A stretch of 64,000 bases of DNA from Rotaria macrura. Its lineage: Eukaryota > Rotifera > Eurotatoria > Philodinida > Philodinidae. Made by a program: the position numbers and the translations under genes. The notes beneath the pieces were generated by a model. That model did not search any database, was not told the origin of the DNA, and saw nothing but the letters and a program-made list of their open reading frames with translations. Positions 11,813 through 24,080 of the stretch are shown here, one piece after another. How positions within the stretch are numbered: the stretch's first letter is position 1; every line of letters starts with the position of its first letter. The stretch lies in NCBI GenBank assembly GCA_900239685.1, contig OENT01000390.1, positions 1-64,000 of the forward strand, written 5' to 3'.

Positions 11813-14800
11813 ATGAAACAAGGTAGTTAAGTCTTTCCAACCCCCATCTCAACCACTGAAATCAATCCGCTTGAAAAACACAGTGCTTGATTTGTTTAGC
11901 ACCAGCTTCTGATGCTCAGGTACGAATTTGGCTTGATGAGCGCAGCCGTCTCAATCCTGAGAAACCACATATGGCGATTTATAATATGTCTTTCTCCTAT
12001 CGCCTTTACGATAACCCTCTGGTATCGGTTCAACAACTAAAGCAAGCTCTCCAAATGGTGGTTCAAAAACATGAATCACTTCGAACAGCACTGATTTTTA
12101 ACAGCGAAAAAAACCAACTAGTGCAACGAATTATAGACGGCAGCCAAAATAACACGCCACTGTTTCAATTTACTGAGAGTACGTATGACACCGATGAACA
12201 GTTAAACACAATCCTCCAGGACGAAAGACGAAATTCTCAACTGTTCGATCTTGCTCGAGGACTTGTTTTTCGTTGTCATTTTCTTCACCATCCAAAATCA
12301 TTGCCCAACAATTGTGTATGTGCCGAAGATGTTATCATCTTTAATTTTCATCATACGTCGTTCGATTTCCCGTCGATGGAAATATTTCTTCATGATCTCA
12401 ATGAAGCTTATAGCACTGGTCAGTTATCAACCGACCATGGCACTCGTCTGCGTTATCTCGATTGTTAGTAGGCATATTTTAAGATCCGTCACCCAAATGA
12501 ATTCTTCTTTCTATATTTATTTAGATGCTACTATCGAGCACGAAATGCCAATGACTGCTGCTAGCATGTTTTGGCGCGAAACTCTTCGCGACTGCAAAAT
12601 TGATCAGTCGTTACCATTACCATATGATCGACATCGGCTTTCTGATGAATACCGAACTGGACGCCCAACGACCGTGGCTTTTGATTTTAGTGAAGATCTA
12701 TCACATCATTTTATCACATATTCGTCATCAACTGGTATATCAATCGAACAACTCTTACTTGCCAGTTATTATGCGTTTCTATTCAAATTGACTGGTGGAG
12801 AAACTGATTTATATATTGGAATGAACACAAATGGACGATACAAAGAAGAGTTTATGTCGTTGATAGGAACATTTGTCAACACTATTCCTTTGTGCTGTCA
12901 ACCCAGTGAAAAATATTCACTGATTTCAATCGGATTTTTCTGCACCATAATCAAAATTAAAATCGATTGATAATTTTGATTATCCTTGATCATGAGGTAA
13001 CCATTATTTAATATTGTAGCTTATCCCATGTGAAATTTTCTGATTGAAATCGGATTACTCTGCAGCAAAATCAAGATTACAAATCGATTAGTAATTCCGA
13101 TTTTGCTGCAGAGTAATCCGATTTCAATCAGAAAATTTCACATGGGATAAGTTATAATATTAAATAATGTTTACCTCATGATCAAGGATAATCAAAATTA
13201 TCAATCGATTTTAATTTTGATTATGGTGCAGAAAAATCCGATTGAAATCAGTGAATATTTTTCACTGGGAACTAGATCCAAATTGGTATTTCGATCAACT
13301 TAGTGAACATGTTAAAGGTATGATGACAAGTAGTTTAGTGTATTCTTATTATCCTCTTCGGAGAATCCTTGCTCAACACGGAGATGCTAGAAAGCCTGCA
13401 TTTCTTGAGATCTCATATGATTTTCAACGTCGTGCTTCTAGAAGCGGCAAGAATGAAGTTATGATTGGAGATGCCTGTTTGTGTGCCATGCCTTTCCCTT
13501 TTAAAATCAGCGAAGACGAAATGTTGAGCAAATTCGACTTCGTTCTGAATATTCAACAAGATTTGGAGTTCAATCGAATATCATGTACCATCGATGCATC
13601 ACTCGATGTATTCGATAGAATAACAGTTGATAAGTTTGGACAACAGTTTCATTTAATGTTGGAACAACTATTCATCATCAACTATGAAAGAATAAAGAAA
13701 CCCATTTACGAATTATCATTAGTGCTACCATATGAAAAATTAATTATGAAATCAATGAATAATACAGAAGTATTATTTCCTCCCACGACTTGTATACCTG
13801 ATCGATTCGTTCATCAAGTAACAAAGCATCCACAAAAGGTAGCACTGGAGATGGATGATCAACTACTTACGTATTCTGAATTTCTATATCACTCTCAAGT
13901 ATTATCATTAAATCTGTTGAATGACCAACGAGTGACCGTAGGTGACATTATTTGTCAATGTATGGAAAGAAGTTTATCCATGGTAAGTTAACAGAAAAAA
14001 ATTTATTCCACTAGCTTAACTGTCATTATTTACTAGATAATTGGTATGATGGCGATTGAAATGATTGGCGCTGTCTATTGTCCATTATCACCTCGAGATC
14101 CACAACAGCGTTTGCATCAACTACTAGAACAAATTCAAAGTCATCTTGTACTGGTGCACCATGCGACAAAAACAGATGTCGGTGATAACATTGTTTCATT
14201 GAATGTGGAGAAAGTGTTAACTGATAACGACATGCAAGACCCTGTTAATGTCGATCGAATATCAAGCTTACTATTTAAACCGACCGATGTAGCTTATATT
14301 ATTTTCACAAGTGGTTCGACTGGAATACCTAAAGCTGTAAGTCAAAAACTTTCTCACAACTCTTGTTTAAGTGTCTCTTCTTTTCATAGGTACAAGTTCG
14401 TCACCGAAATTTCAGTGAATGTATTCAATCATTAACTTATATCAACACATTCAATGAAAATGATACAGTTGTACAAATGGGACGATGTTCTTTTGACGTT
14501 CATGTTCAGGAAATCTTCGGTACGTTAATGGTTGGAGCTGCATTAGTGATGCTCCGACCCAGAGGAACAATCGATATCGGATATTTGTACACCATTCTTC
14601 AAAAGAAGCAAATAACATATATGTTTACTGTCCCCACTCTGCTGTACAATCTTTTCGATTCTGTCGAAAGGTTCAAGAAGTGGGAATCCATTCAGTATCT
14701 GCGATCAGTTTGTAGCGGCGGTCAGTGCATGTCTAATAATTTTTTCGGAGCTCTTCAATTGTTCCTTTTATTTCTTCAGGTGAACCTTTGCCAGTGAAGT

Positions 14801-17688
14801 TACTCGAGTTGATCCGAACGATTGGTATTCATAAGTGTTGTATATGGAACTTGTACGGGCCAGCAGAAGCGACAGTTGCTTGTACATTTCACCAAGTAGA
14901 AGTCACAATCGATAAAAAAAGCATTGAAATTGGTGCTTCGCTTCCCAATTATCGTTGCATCATTCACGATGACTTGTCACAATCCACTGCTGTTGGTCAA
15001 GAAGGTGATTTGCTAGTGGGCGGTGTAGGTGTTTTCGCTGGATATCTTGGACGTCATGATTTGACAGCAAAAGCACTTGTTGATATAGATGGTGAATTGT
15101 TCTATCGAACAGGTGACCGTGCACGAATAGATCTCAGCGGTCTTCTTCATTATCATGGAAGAAAAGATCATCAAATTAAGCTACATGGACAACGTATTGA
15201 ACTTGGAGAAATTGAACGATGCCTCCTTGACACATCCATATCCGCATGTGTTGTCATCAAGTGGGACGATGATCATTTGGTTGCTTATGTTGAAAGTTCA
15301 GACGTCGATGTAGAAGAATTACGCAAACATTGTGAGTCTCGTCTTCCAGCTCATATGGTTCCATCCATATTCATCGTGCTCGAAAAACTACCATTGAATG
15401 CAAACGGAAAAGTAGATCGGAAACATCTTCCAGCTCCCCGGTTTTCTTCAATAAGAGGTATCGACCACGCCGATTCAATCCCATCAACACCGTTAGAAGA
15501 ACATCTTCAACATATATTCATGGTAGCATTTCACAGTGAAACCTCAAACGTGAATATACCGTTTCGGCATATGGGTGGCACATCGCTTGATGTTATTCGA
15601 GCTGTGGTGCTTATTCGACAAGAAATATATACGCAGGTTGATGCAAGTCTCTTATTTACGAACCCATCGGTTCGGGAACTTGCTCGAGTGATCGAACCAA
15701 TGCTTACCAAAAAAAATGATTTCTTTATCACAGCTACACCTTCAAGTTTCCAAGAAGGTCGAGATAGGCCAATGGCATCCTCTTTCGTTGAAATGCTAGG
15801 CATTATTTTACTCGTCTGTCAATGGTTATTTCCAATATGGATAGCTTTCCAGTCTGATTCTCTGACCAACCTTTTTTTCGTACCTGTTTTCCATATGCTA
15901 TCATATGTTGTCTGTCTACATTTGTTATTTCATCCTGGAGAAAGTGCAAATCAAGTAGATGAATTATATTCGTGGCCTTATTACCGTTGGTGGTTTTTGA
16001 AAAGTTTGTGGTCCATTAACAATTCATATTGGTTGCAGCATCTATGGGGTACACCATTTTATAATTCTTATCTTCGATTATGTGGTGCCAAAATTGGAGG
16101 TCATGCGCACATTTACACTAATTTGATCGATGTGCCTTGGTTACTCGAAGTGGGAGAATCTACATTTATTGGCGAAGATGTTGTTCTTTCAAATTTATCT
16201 TATCAAGATCAAACCTATCAACTTCATCGAATTCGTATTGGATCATACTGCTCTATCAACACGCAGTGTGTGCTATATGAAGATGTAATTGTGGAAGATT
16301 ATGCTTATATCGAACCAATGTCTAGTATCACAGGAGTCATTACACAGTCGAAAGAGAAAGCCGTTAACGAAAAGCGATCTTTATCGTTAGGTCAAACTCT
16401 GTACCAAGGTGTATGTTTACTATGCCTTCTCTTGATTCACGCTATAGTCTTGCTCTTGGCCTCTGGGTTCTATTCCTACTTGTTGATGTTGTCACTACCT
16501 TCATCTATCAGTCTTGCTGTGGCCTGGTTGATCTGGACATTAGTAAGCCTTTGTGTAGTCTTAATCTTATTGAAGTTTATTGTAGGGTCCGTGACACCAG
16601 GAGAGTATGCAATCAATTCTTACTATTACTTGCACAAATTATGGTTACGGCAATTAATCATAAAATCATTTCATCATGTGCTATGTTTTCTACCACACTA
16701 TGATGCTATTTCATGTTACATTTTAAGATGGTTAGGTGCACAAATTGAAGATGACGTCAAATTTGCTGAGTTTCACAAAATATTACTTTTTCCATCGAAT
16801 CTCCTTAGCATTGAAAGTGGCGTTACTACGTTTGGAGCAGCTAATCTTGCCTCATTTAAAATGATGAAGAACGGTCTTTGTTATCTAGATAGGATACATC
16901 TTGGATCAAACGTCAATCTTGGTAATTGGTGCACAATTATGCCCGCTACTACAGTTCGTCCCAAAACAATTGTCGGAAGTCTTACGTTAGTGACACCGAA
17001 AACCGTTCACGTAGAAAATGCTTGTGTATTACTGGGTATTCCAGCTCTTGAAATGCCCTTCGCAATATCGGGTGATATGCCTGTTGATAAAGATTTATCA
17101 TCATCAAGCTCCATATCCATCGGTACTTTGTTGTTCACCTGTATTAGTTTCCTTATAAGCAAGTATTTATTCATCACTTTATATTTATCAGTACCAGTTC
17201 CTGTTGCACCATGTATTCATGCGATCCTTTATTGCATAGTCTACCACTCGTCGATCTTCTTTAGAAAACATGCTCAACCTCCACATTTTCACAGATTATT
17301 ACTTTTCAACAACAGTTTACCAATATGTTAATGAACGATTTTTCTACTTTTGTGGCACCGTATTTATCGGGAACGCAATTTCTTACTGTTTTTTTTCGTT
17401 TGCTTGGNNNNNNNNNNNNNNNNNNNNNNNNNNNNNNNNNNNNNNNNNTTTTTTACTTTATGCTTTCAATCTTTTATTTCCTAGCCTCATACATTCGAAC
17501 AGCGTATTTTTAAACGGGCACCAATTACTGTGAACAATTCTTGTGTGCTGATGAGTAATACATTAGTACTTTCTGGGTCGATACTCCAAGGACAAAATCG
17601 TATTTTGCCGTTGACTCTTGTTATGAAGGATGATCAACTACCAGCTGGTAGTAAATGGTCAGGCGTGCCTGCACAACAAGTTACATAA
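11813..17688 (+). CDS. non-ribosomal peptide synthetase 2 (C-A-T plus membrane/beta-helix terminal domain)
   Basis: Proposed exons: 11813-11822 (ATGAAACAAG), 11900-12463, 12525-12896, 13276-13982, 14037-14336, 14390-14720, 14780 to about 17407, then 17485-17688 (stop TAA). Domains: condensation (SDAQVRIWLDE; HHTSFDF at 12349), adenylation (FTSGSTGIPKA near 14300-14336, NLYGPAEAT, YRTGD, GRKDHQIKLHGQRIELGE, NANGKVDRK), carrier (GGTSL, Ser at 15583-15585), then from about 15790 several hydrophobic membrane segments alternating with hexapeptide-type beta-helix repeats (GTPFYNSYLRLCGAKIGG; C-terminal LVMKDDQLPAGSKWSGVPA). That terminal region matches the domain known after some bacterial NRPSs, including poly-lysine synthetase-type enzymes. 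A 368-bp palindrome interrupts the C domain and may be spliced out. Near 17290-17345 the frame changes twice at T runs beside an assembly gap, probably consensus error. The start exon is a phase-correct guess. AATAAA occurs at about 17825. Confidence 0.88.
12902..13269. mobile_element. near-perfect 368-bp palindrome inside NRPS-2
   Basis: The element begins CCCAGTGAAAAATATTCACTG and ends with the exact complement CAGTGAATATTTTTCACTGGG. The two ~180-bp arms are almost identical, with about three differences seen, so insertion is recent or the arms are kept alike by conversion. The flanks carry AA on both sides. Comparison with the same place in NRPS-1 shows it splits a codon series equivalent to CRLDPHW. 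Kept in the mRNA it would shift the frame and add a stop. No coding sequence of its own and no transposase. Confidence 0.9.
17408..17448. other. assembly gap (41 N)
   Basis: A run of 41 N falls inside the terminal domain of NRPS-2. The preceding residues end at RLLG and the following exon begins around HTFEQRIFKR. In this domain family those two motifs are separated by several tens of residues, so more sequence is probably missing than the run length suggests. Confidence 0.97.
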
Positions 17689-19444
17689 ATTTTTCTAATG
17701 AACGTTCACGTTGACATTTTTTTATTATTTCATAAGCTACTGTCGTGTAGGTTCCATGTAGACGTCGTATTTTAAAAACAATCCTATTTTCATATTGTAA
17801 GTCTAATTTTTCTCAAGAAGAGTGAATAAAATGACTGTAATATTCGAAAAATAGAAGACCTAATTTGTATCTGATTTTCATTTATATTCTATTCAAATTT
17901 AATTACACTTCCGTCGGGTGTCGGTGTGGATGTGACATCGATCAGTGTAGACAAAGAGGAGAGGCATGTCTAGGTTTCAGTAAACAACCATCGAAAATGA
18001 AATTGATTTGATATGTGATTTTTTGGTCGTCATGCATAATTAGTTCGCATGACTTTGTTGTTAATCGGTGACAAAAGTGCCGATTTTTATTAACTGCACT
18101 TTGTGAAAAACTCGGCTTCTAAGTATTAGAGAATTATACATTTTCGTAAACAATCGACAGCATTAAGAAACATCACATTTTTATTTCTTAAAGTTTCATA
18201 AATACGACGAGAAATCATTGTCTTCACCGAAGAAAACTGAAACATTATAAGAAAACCATTGAAAAATGATATCATATTGCTCATGACCAATAGTGAGAAA
18301 AAAATAAGGTGAAAACGTTAAAGAATAAAGTTTCCCAAAAGGTTAAATAGCCATACTCTCATTAGAAAATCTCGTGCAGCTGATTTTCCTGAAAATTGTA
18401 CATTATAATGAATTATTTAGCCTTCGAAAGTCAATGAATGCAATGACATTATAATGCAACCTGAATTATGCATTGCAATGCGCTATGGTGCGAGTATTGG
18501 TGTCACTTCACGATATGAGCCTGATAGACGCCTTGAGAGCGTGTGTGCATTGGGTGTGACTCAGGCCCTCAATGTAGACCAGTGCTCAAGCAGGTTCGTA
18601 GGTCACTTTCGTACTGAAGGCTGCTGCTCAACTGAATCTCACTATGTCTAGAAGCTTTAGATATCGGCATGGCTGTATGTTTCCCAATGACTGTTGATTT
18701 AGATTTAGTCCTCGATGCGGGTGAGCATTCAGCTAGCGGCCCTCCATGAAAATGCATATGGATGAAAGAGCTTTGGCGGGTGATGATTTCAATGAGTATA
18801 CGGAATATTTTGTATGCGTCTACACGTGGTTTCATATAAGGCGCTAGTTTCGAAACCATTATCTGTATATTTCAAGTTCTGAGCGTGGGATTTAGGTGGC
18901 CTGATTAAGTTATGGAAATGGACTTTCACGCCATCTGTAGTTATACGCCACCGAAGCTAGACCCGAACATATATCTCACTATTCACTCACACCCACACCC
19001 CACACCCTTGACACGCAGAAAATCACACAATTATGAGATAGAATTGAAGTGAGAATATTAAGTGATTTTGAACAATGCGAATTTAAAATAATCACACTGA
19101 AAGATGAACTTTTTGTTAAATTTTGTTCTTTCTTAAAATAAATGCGCACAAAATTAGAAGAAATATTAGTTGATTTATAAACATGAAAAATAGTGTTAAG
19201 AGTGCATTTTTACATGTTAACTCCTTCCATTATTGAATGGAAAGATCTACTCAGTATTGAAGAACAGTGGACAGTGGTATTACATAAAATCGATGATGAA
19301 AAACATCGATCAACGGTGTAAAAATTCATACTGATTGTGCAGAAATTTTTCTAAAAACTTATTGAATGATTATTAAAATGATCGTGTTAATAAAAATTCT
19401 TACCATCAAGTAGCCATAGGTAATGATTTAAACATTTACCAATC
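17689..19444. other. gene-poor region with telomere-like tract
   Basis: No supported gene. A tract CACACCCACACCCCACACCC near 18989-19008 resembles the complement of the bdelloid telomere repeat TGTGGG. Otherwise A+T-rich sequence with short meaningless frames. Confidence 0.5.
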
Positions 19445-19737
19445 CCCAGGTCGATCAAAACGGACCACCATAACAGTATCGTGAACGGTCGTTTTTACAT
19501 CGTATTCCACGGTTAAACGACTGTTTTAAGCCGTATTATGGCGTTTTAACAAGGTCAATATTAAGAACGTAAATCGTATATACGCCGTAAAACCTCGTAA
19601 AGACAGCGTAATACTATCGTATTCTATAGAACATACGGCCGTATTACTGACCTTGTTAAAACGGGATGATACGGCGCCATAACGGGCTGTATTTTCATCG
19701 TATACGATCGTTTACGGATCGTTCTGTTCGGCCTGGG
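19445..19737. mobile_element. foldback element with CCCAGG ends
   Basis: About 293 bp bounded by CCCAGGTCGATCAAAACG and the complement of CGATCCGTTCTGTTCGGCCTGGG-like sequence. Inside, CGTTTTAACAAGGTCA appears on both arms in opposite orientation and CGTATTATGGCG pairs with CGCCATAACGG. CG-rich compared with its surroundings. No clear target-site duplication and no open reading frame. Confidence 0.65.
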
Positions 19738-22347
19738 TTGTTTTCATCGCATATTGAGCACGTCCTCTCTCTCTACTAGCACGATTATTTTTCATGTAGA
19801 ATAATAAGTGAATATATAGAATAGGTAAAATATTATCAAGTGTTGTTCGAACAATAAGGTAACCTTGACTAACAGAATGACTCTATAGAGTAACAAAAAT
19901 CAAACTATCACATTGAATACATCTAAGTTATTGATCAAATATATGTGTTTATTTTTTTCGTATATACTGATTTCAAGTCGTCATTAACGACATTTTCTGA
20001 TACGTATGAAGTTCATTGTCAATCACTCTCTGTCAATACTAATACAGTAATGATTAAAAGAAAAAGATGATTACTTTTTGATGTTTTTATTGATATTCTA
20101 CGTAGCTTTTTTAGCTTAAATCGAGCCAGTGTTGTATCACCTTTACATGTGTTGATTTCTATTAAATGGAAAATAAATAGATATATATTTGTAATCCACT
20201 GATCGCTCGTCGTTAAATGATTTTTGTTTTGATTAATCAAATGAACGGTGACAAACGGCACATAATACAACAGGATAGCTTGTACGAATAGCATGGTATA
20301 TTTTACTGATATTCCCACAACTATTTCGATCGATTAAGCCATTGATACAAATTCCTGAAGGTATTAACATGTAGGAATTCTAAAAAACAGCTAGAAAAAT
20401 AAACTGAATTACATACGATGAAATATTACAAAAGGAAGGAATTTTTCGTGATGCGTAGCTCATTGTTCTAGAATCGATTATCAAGAATATTTATCTCTGA
20501 TTTTCTAATATTTAATTTAGCTATATTGAATAGTTACTAAAATTTCTGTGTTCGCAATTTAAGAATAAAATCAATGCTGCAGATGGAATAGCAAAGTAGA
20601 ACGATAATGTAGAATATCATAAAATTTCCTTCTGTGATCAAATGATAAACTGCAAGAATTGTAGTGACTTGATGGCTGCTAAAAACGGCGTGTGGTAAAT
20701 TATGCGTCGATCCTGAAAAATCTCAGTGAACGATTATGTCACCTGAATATGAAGATTTCATAATTGCAAGTAACGCTAATAACGAAGCGTTTATGTACGC
20801 GTAAATATTTCCCATGAGGTTCCTACGGCATTGCATGAATTTTCTGACTTCTTCATGTTAGTATATCCGTCAAACATCAAAAGCTACCTGCTTTTCTTCA
20901 AAATACATCGATACTTAGCTACGGATCACTAATATTCGATAATAAGGATGAACCAATCTCGCTAAAACTCTTTCTAGCATTTCACGACTAAAAAAAACAG
21001 CGCTAGTATTCCCACTCGGTTCGATATCTTCTTCCTCATTTAGTAACTCTGACGTTAATCTAGTGTATGACTTCCAGGAAAGCCTTGTTTAAAAATCACC
21101 ATTTTCAAGACAATGTCCATTGTTGAGATGATTCTATTAATCGAAAGGAAGCGTCTGTAGTGCTACAGCTTTTGGTGAAAAATTCAAAGTTCCATTTGAT
21201 TTCAATCATGAGTTACGAAATAACAAGATTGTCAAAAATGTGAATACTTTTACAATATTGGATGAGTCATGAAACATGAAGAACTTATATTTGCAAGCTG
21301 AAACTTATATTCTGAGTACAGCTCATTGAGTTATCTATCTAAAAAGAATTTCGGCTATGAGATATTGACTCAAGAAGTTGTATTTTTCGCTAAAATGGGC
21401 TGTCGGAAAATTCTTTCCTCTAGAATATGTCTTGAACTAAGTTGCAAGTTCACTTGTGGGTTATGTGAAATGACTGTTGTTGGAAATTATTTATTGTACG
21501 GGATATACACTAAAGTAACAGCTAATTTCCTAATATAGATAACTTTTAAAAATATTGATTAGCCTGTCTGATGCAATTTTCAACGCCGAAAAATAAATAT
21601 AAACTGAAGTCCTAATTGAGAGACAATTTACAGTTGTCATGTGCATGTAAAATATGGAAACATATGATTTCCAAGATAGTAGTAGACTATCTTCCATCGC
21701 CTGGATGGACATCATTAGAGAAAGACATCTTGTAACAATACAAAAGAGCAAGACAGAAAACCGCGAAAAAAGCAGTTTTGTAGAGCAAATTTCACTCTAT
21801 CAAATGGTACGTGACTCGAAAATATTGCGATAGTTTATTGAGGAAAAACTGAGCAAATGCTGACATACCAACTTTTGCATAAAAAAAAAGAAATTCTTTT
21901 CCAAAGTTTGTTGAGGGTGCATTCAGTGTATTGATATTTCGTAATTTTTTATCGGTAACTCAAAATGAGCTTAAATTTTGAATTTATAGGTTTCTCACCT
22001 TGCTCTTTCATTTCCAATCATAAAATAAGGGTGGTAAGATTTTTCAAGGAAGACTATGGCCCTACGGGAAAATGTTTGATTTTCTGCTGGGCCCTCTCTT
22101 AATAATAAAGCACACGCAGAGATCCTATATATGCATTACAACTTGATAACAACTATTCATAATGTCATTCGAATACGTCGGCACTTATCGATTCTGATGT
22201 TGACACAAGATCACGTTAACTTTTCATAGCGTTCATTCAATATAACATGAATATTCGTTCATATATGTAGATATATCCCTTCAAATCGTTCATACTTAGT
22301 TTTACAATTAAATTAGACAAATACAGAATGAAAACTAAACGATATTT
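19738..22347. other. no gene recognised
   Basis: 2.6 kb of A+T-rich sequence. Frames up to about 100 codons exist but have no signal of a known family, no plausible exon joining and a composition like the surrounding non-coding DNA. Confidence 0.55.
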
Positions 22348-23376
22348 TCAACTGTAAATAATCGAATCTAACACAGTTATACCAATTAATTCCGTCGACA
22401 TGTATGGATCTGATGTTAAAAAATCTATAGATGCATTAACTGGCTTTCCTAAAGTTGCATCAATTTTTGTAAAACCATTTTCAGTTACAATCAATGGAAG
22501 TTGTTCAACCATCATTGTGAAAGTTCGTGGATAATTTTCAGCTAAAAATACAGCTAAAACATCAAACATTGTACTAGTGCCAATATCTGGACTGAAAGGT
22601 TTCAAAGCACCATTATGTTTTCCTCCATTATTATACCATGTTGTATACGAATCAATAACTAATTGAACATGTTTACTCTGATTACGAAATGAAAGAAATG
22701 TTTGCCATTCAGGACCATAGAATTGCATGAAAATTGTTGTATCAACTGGTGCCAAAGCAAAATAAGTCCACGATGCATTGAAAACAATTTGAGCTGCGGG
22801 AATATCAACAACAATATTATACTCTGCAGATGGTTGACTAGAATTATCATAACCACGATAGATTGATCCGGCCATAGCAAAAAAACGAATATATTTCAAT
22901 TGTTCAGGTTGTAAACGTTTTAAAACATGTCCCAATGATGTAGTTGGCGAAATTTCAATAACATTGTAGATATTATCTGAATTTGCCTTTTGCATTTCTT
23001 TTAATAAAGCATCTTCACCATCGGTATATACGATTCCTCCGTCTTTTTGAAATTGATCAAGAGTATAATTTTGTGCCCATTCATATTCAAACATATCGTC
23101 CGTACCAGTATTTTGACCAATGGCTATGGGTACATTGAAACGACCAAAGATGGATAAAGTTTTCGCAACTATTTGACCACGTGCAGTCGTATTATATGTT
23201 GAACAAACAACAAGTTTTAAATCGAATACGGATGGATTTGCCAAAAGGTATGTTAACGCCATTTGATCATCGTAATCAGTACCGATATCTGTATCTAAGA
23301 TTGTTGGTATTGGCTTTGACTGCAATTGATTAATGACAATCATAAAACATAGCAGAAAAATTACTGAAATCTTCAT
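22348..23376 (-). CDS. secreted nucleoside hydrolase-like protein
   Basis: A single-exon gene of 342 residues. It belongs to the inosine/uridine-preferring nucleoside hydrolase fold, whose members cleave the N-glycosidic bond of nucleosides to give base and ribose. The diagnostic calcium-binding Asp cluster near the N terminus is clear: TILDTDIGTDYDDQMAL at about residues 25-41. The first ~20 residues (MKISVIFLLCFMIVINQLQS) form a signal peptide, so the enzyme is probably secreted or lysosomal, and several N-x-S/T sites fit that. Length agrees with the family (300-350). The lack of introns among intron-rich neighbours could mean transfer or retroposition, but this is inference. The true substrate cannot be read from the sequence. 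Confidence 0.85.
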   Translation of the reverse strand: MKISVIFLLCFMIVINQLQSKPIPTILDTDIGTDYDDQMALTYLLANPSVFDLKLVVCSTYNTTARGQIVAKTLSIFGRFNVPIAIGQNTGTDDMFEYEWAQNYTLDQFQKDGGIVYTDGEDALLKEMQKANSDNIYNVIEISPTTSLGHVLKRLQPEQLKYIRFFAMAGSIYRGYDNSSQPSAEYNIVVDIPAAQIVFNASWTYFALAPVDTTIFMQFYGPEWQTFLSFRNQSKHVQLVIDSYTTWYNNGGKHNGALKPFSPDIGTSTMFDVLAVFLAENYPRTFTMMVEQLPLIVTENGFTKIDATLGKPVNASIDFLTSDPYMSTELIGITVLDSIIYS

Positions 23377-24080
23377 TCGTCTTCTTTTTTAAAACAATGT
23401 CAATTCTTTCAGTTATTTCTAACATGGCAAGATAAAAACAAAAAACAAAGCCACATACTTGTTGTTTTTTATCTTATCCAGGTAATGCCTATCTTTTACA
23501 GTATGATTCACATTGGTCTAGTCTTCTTTCTAACTTTTTAGTTGTTGTACGTATTATGACACTAAAATAATACATTTCATAAACAAAATTTATCAAATCT
23601 AATACAAACATGGAAGCAAGAATCCTAATAATTATATTTAATAGGTACAACATTCAGTTGTCTGTTTGTCAATGACGAAGATTTGTCACGTGAGCTTCTT
23701 AGTAAAATTTCAATTCATTTTTAAGTACGATGTTAAAAACGTTTTTCAATCTGCGTGCTAATAGTGAATCATCTTTCTCCATTGTAATCAAGTGTAGACT
23801 ATCCGATGAAAAGGAGAATAAATCAGAATGAGAAAAATTTCATTAATGAATTCAACTGACCACTTCATGGCGGTGAATGCTAGATAGAAATGACATTAAC
23901 CCACGTGAAGACTTCATGTTAAAATGATGTGTTTCCAATATATGTTATTGAATAGTTGTTCGTTCTGATTTTTATACGAATTAATAAATGATGATCTATA
24001 CTAGCGCACATTATTCTTTTAAAATATTTTGTGAATAAATGAATTTCAGGTACTACTGCTATTTTTCGAATGAATTTTAT
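23377..24080. other. upstream region of the nucleoside hydrolase
   Basis: Presumed promoter side of the minus-strand hydrolase gene. No gene or clear regulatory motif recognised beyond A+T-rich tracts. Confidence 0.5.

Noticed and set aside
12251-12520. Start of a 239-codon frame at 12251
   Set aside because: Its first part is out of frame with the C domain and runs through the intron at 12464-12524. Only its later part is NRPS-2 exon 3.
17270-17533. Separate small gene spanning the assembly gap
   Set aside because: The translated pieces match successive parts of the NRPS terminal domain, so they belong to NRPS-2.
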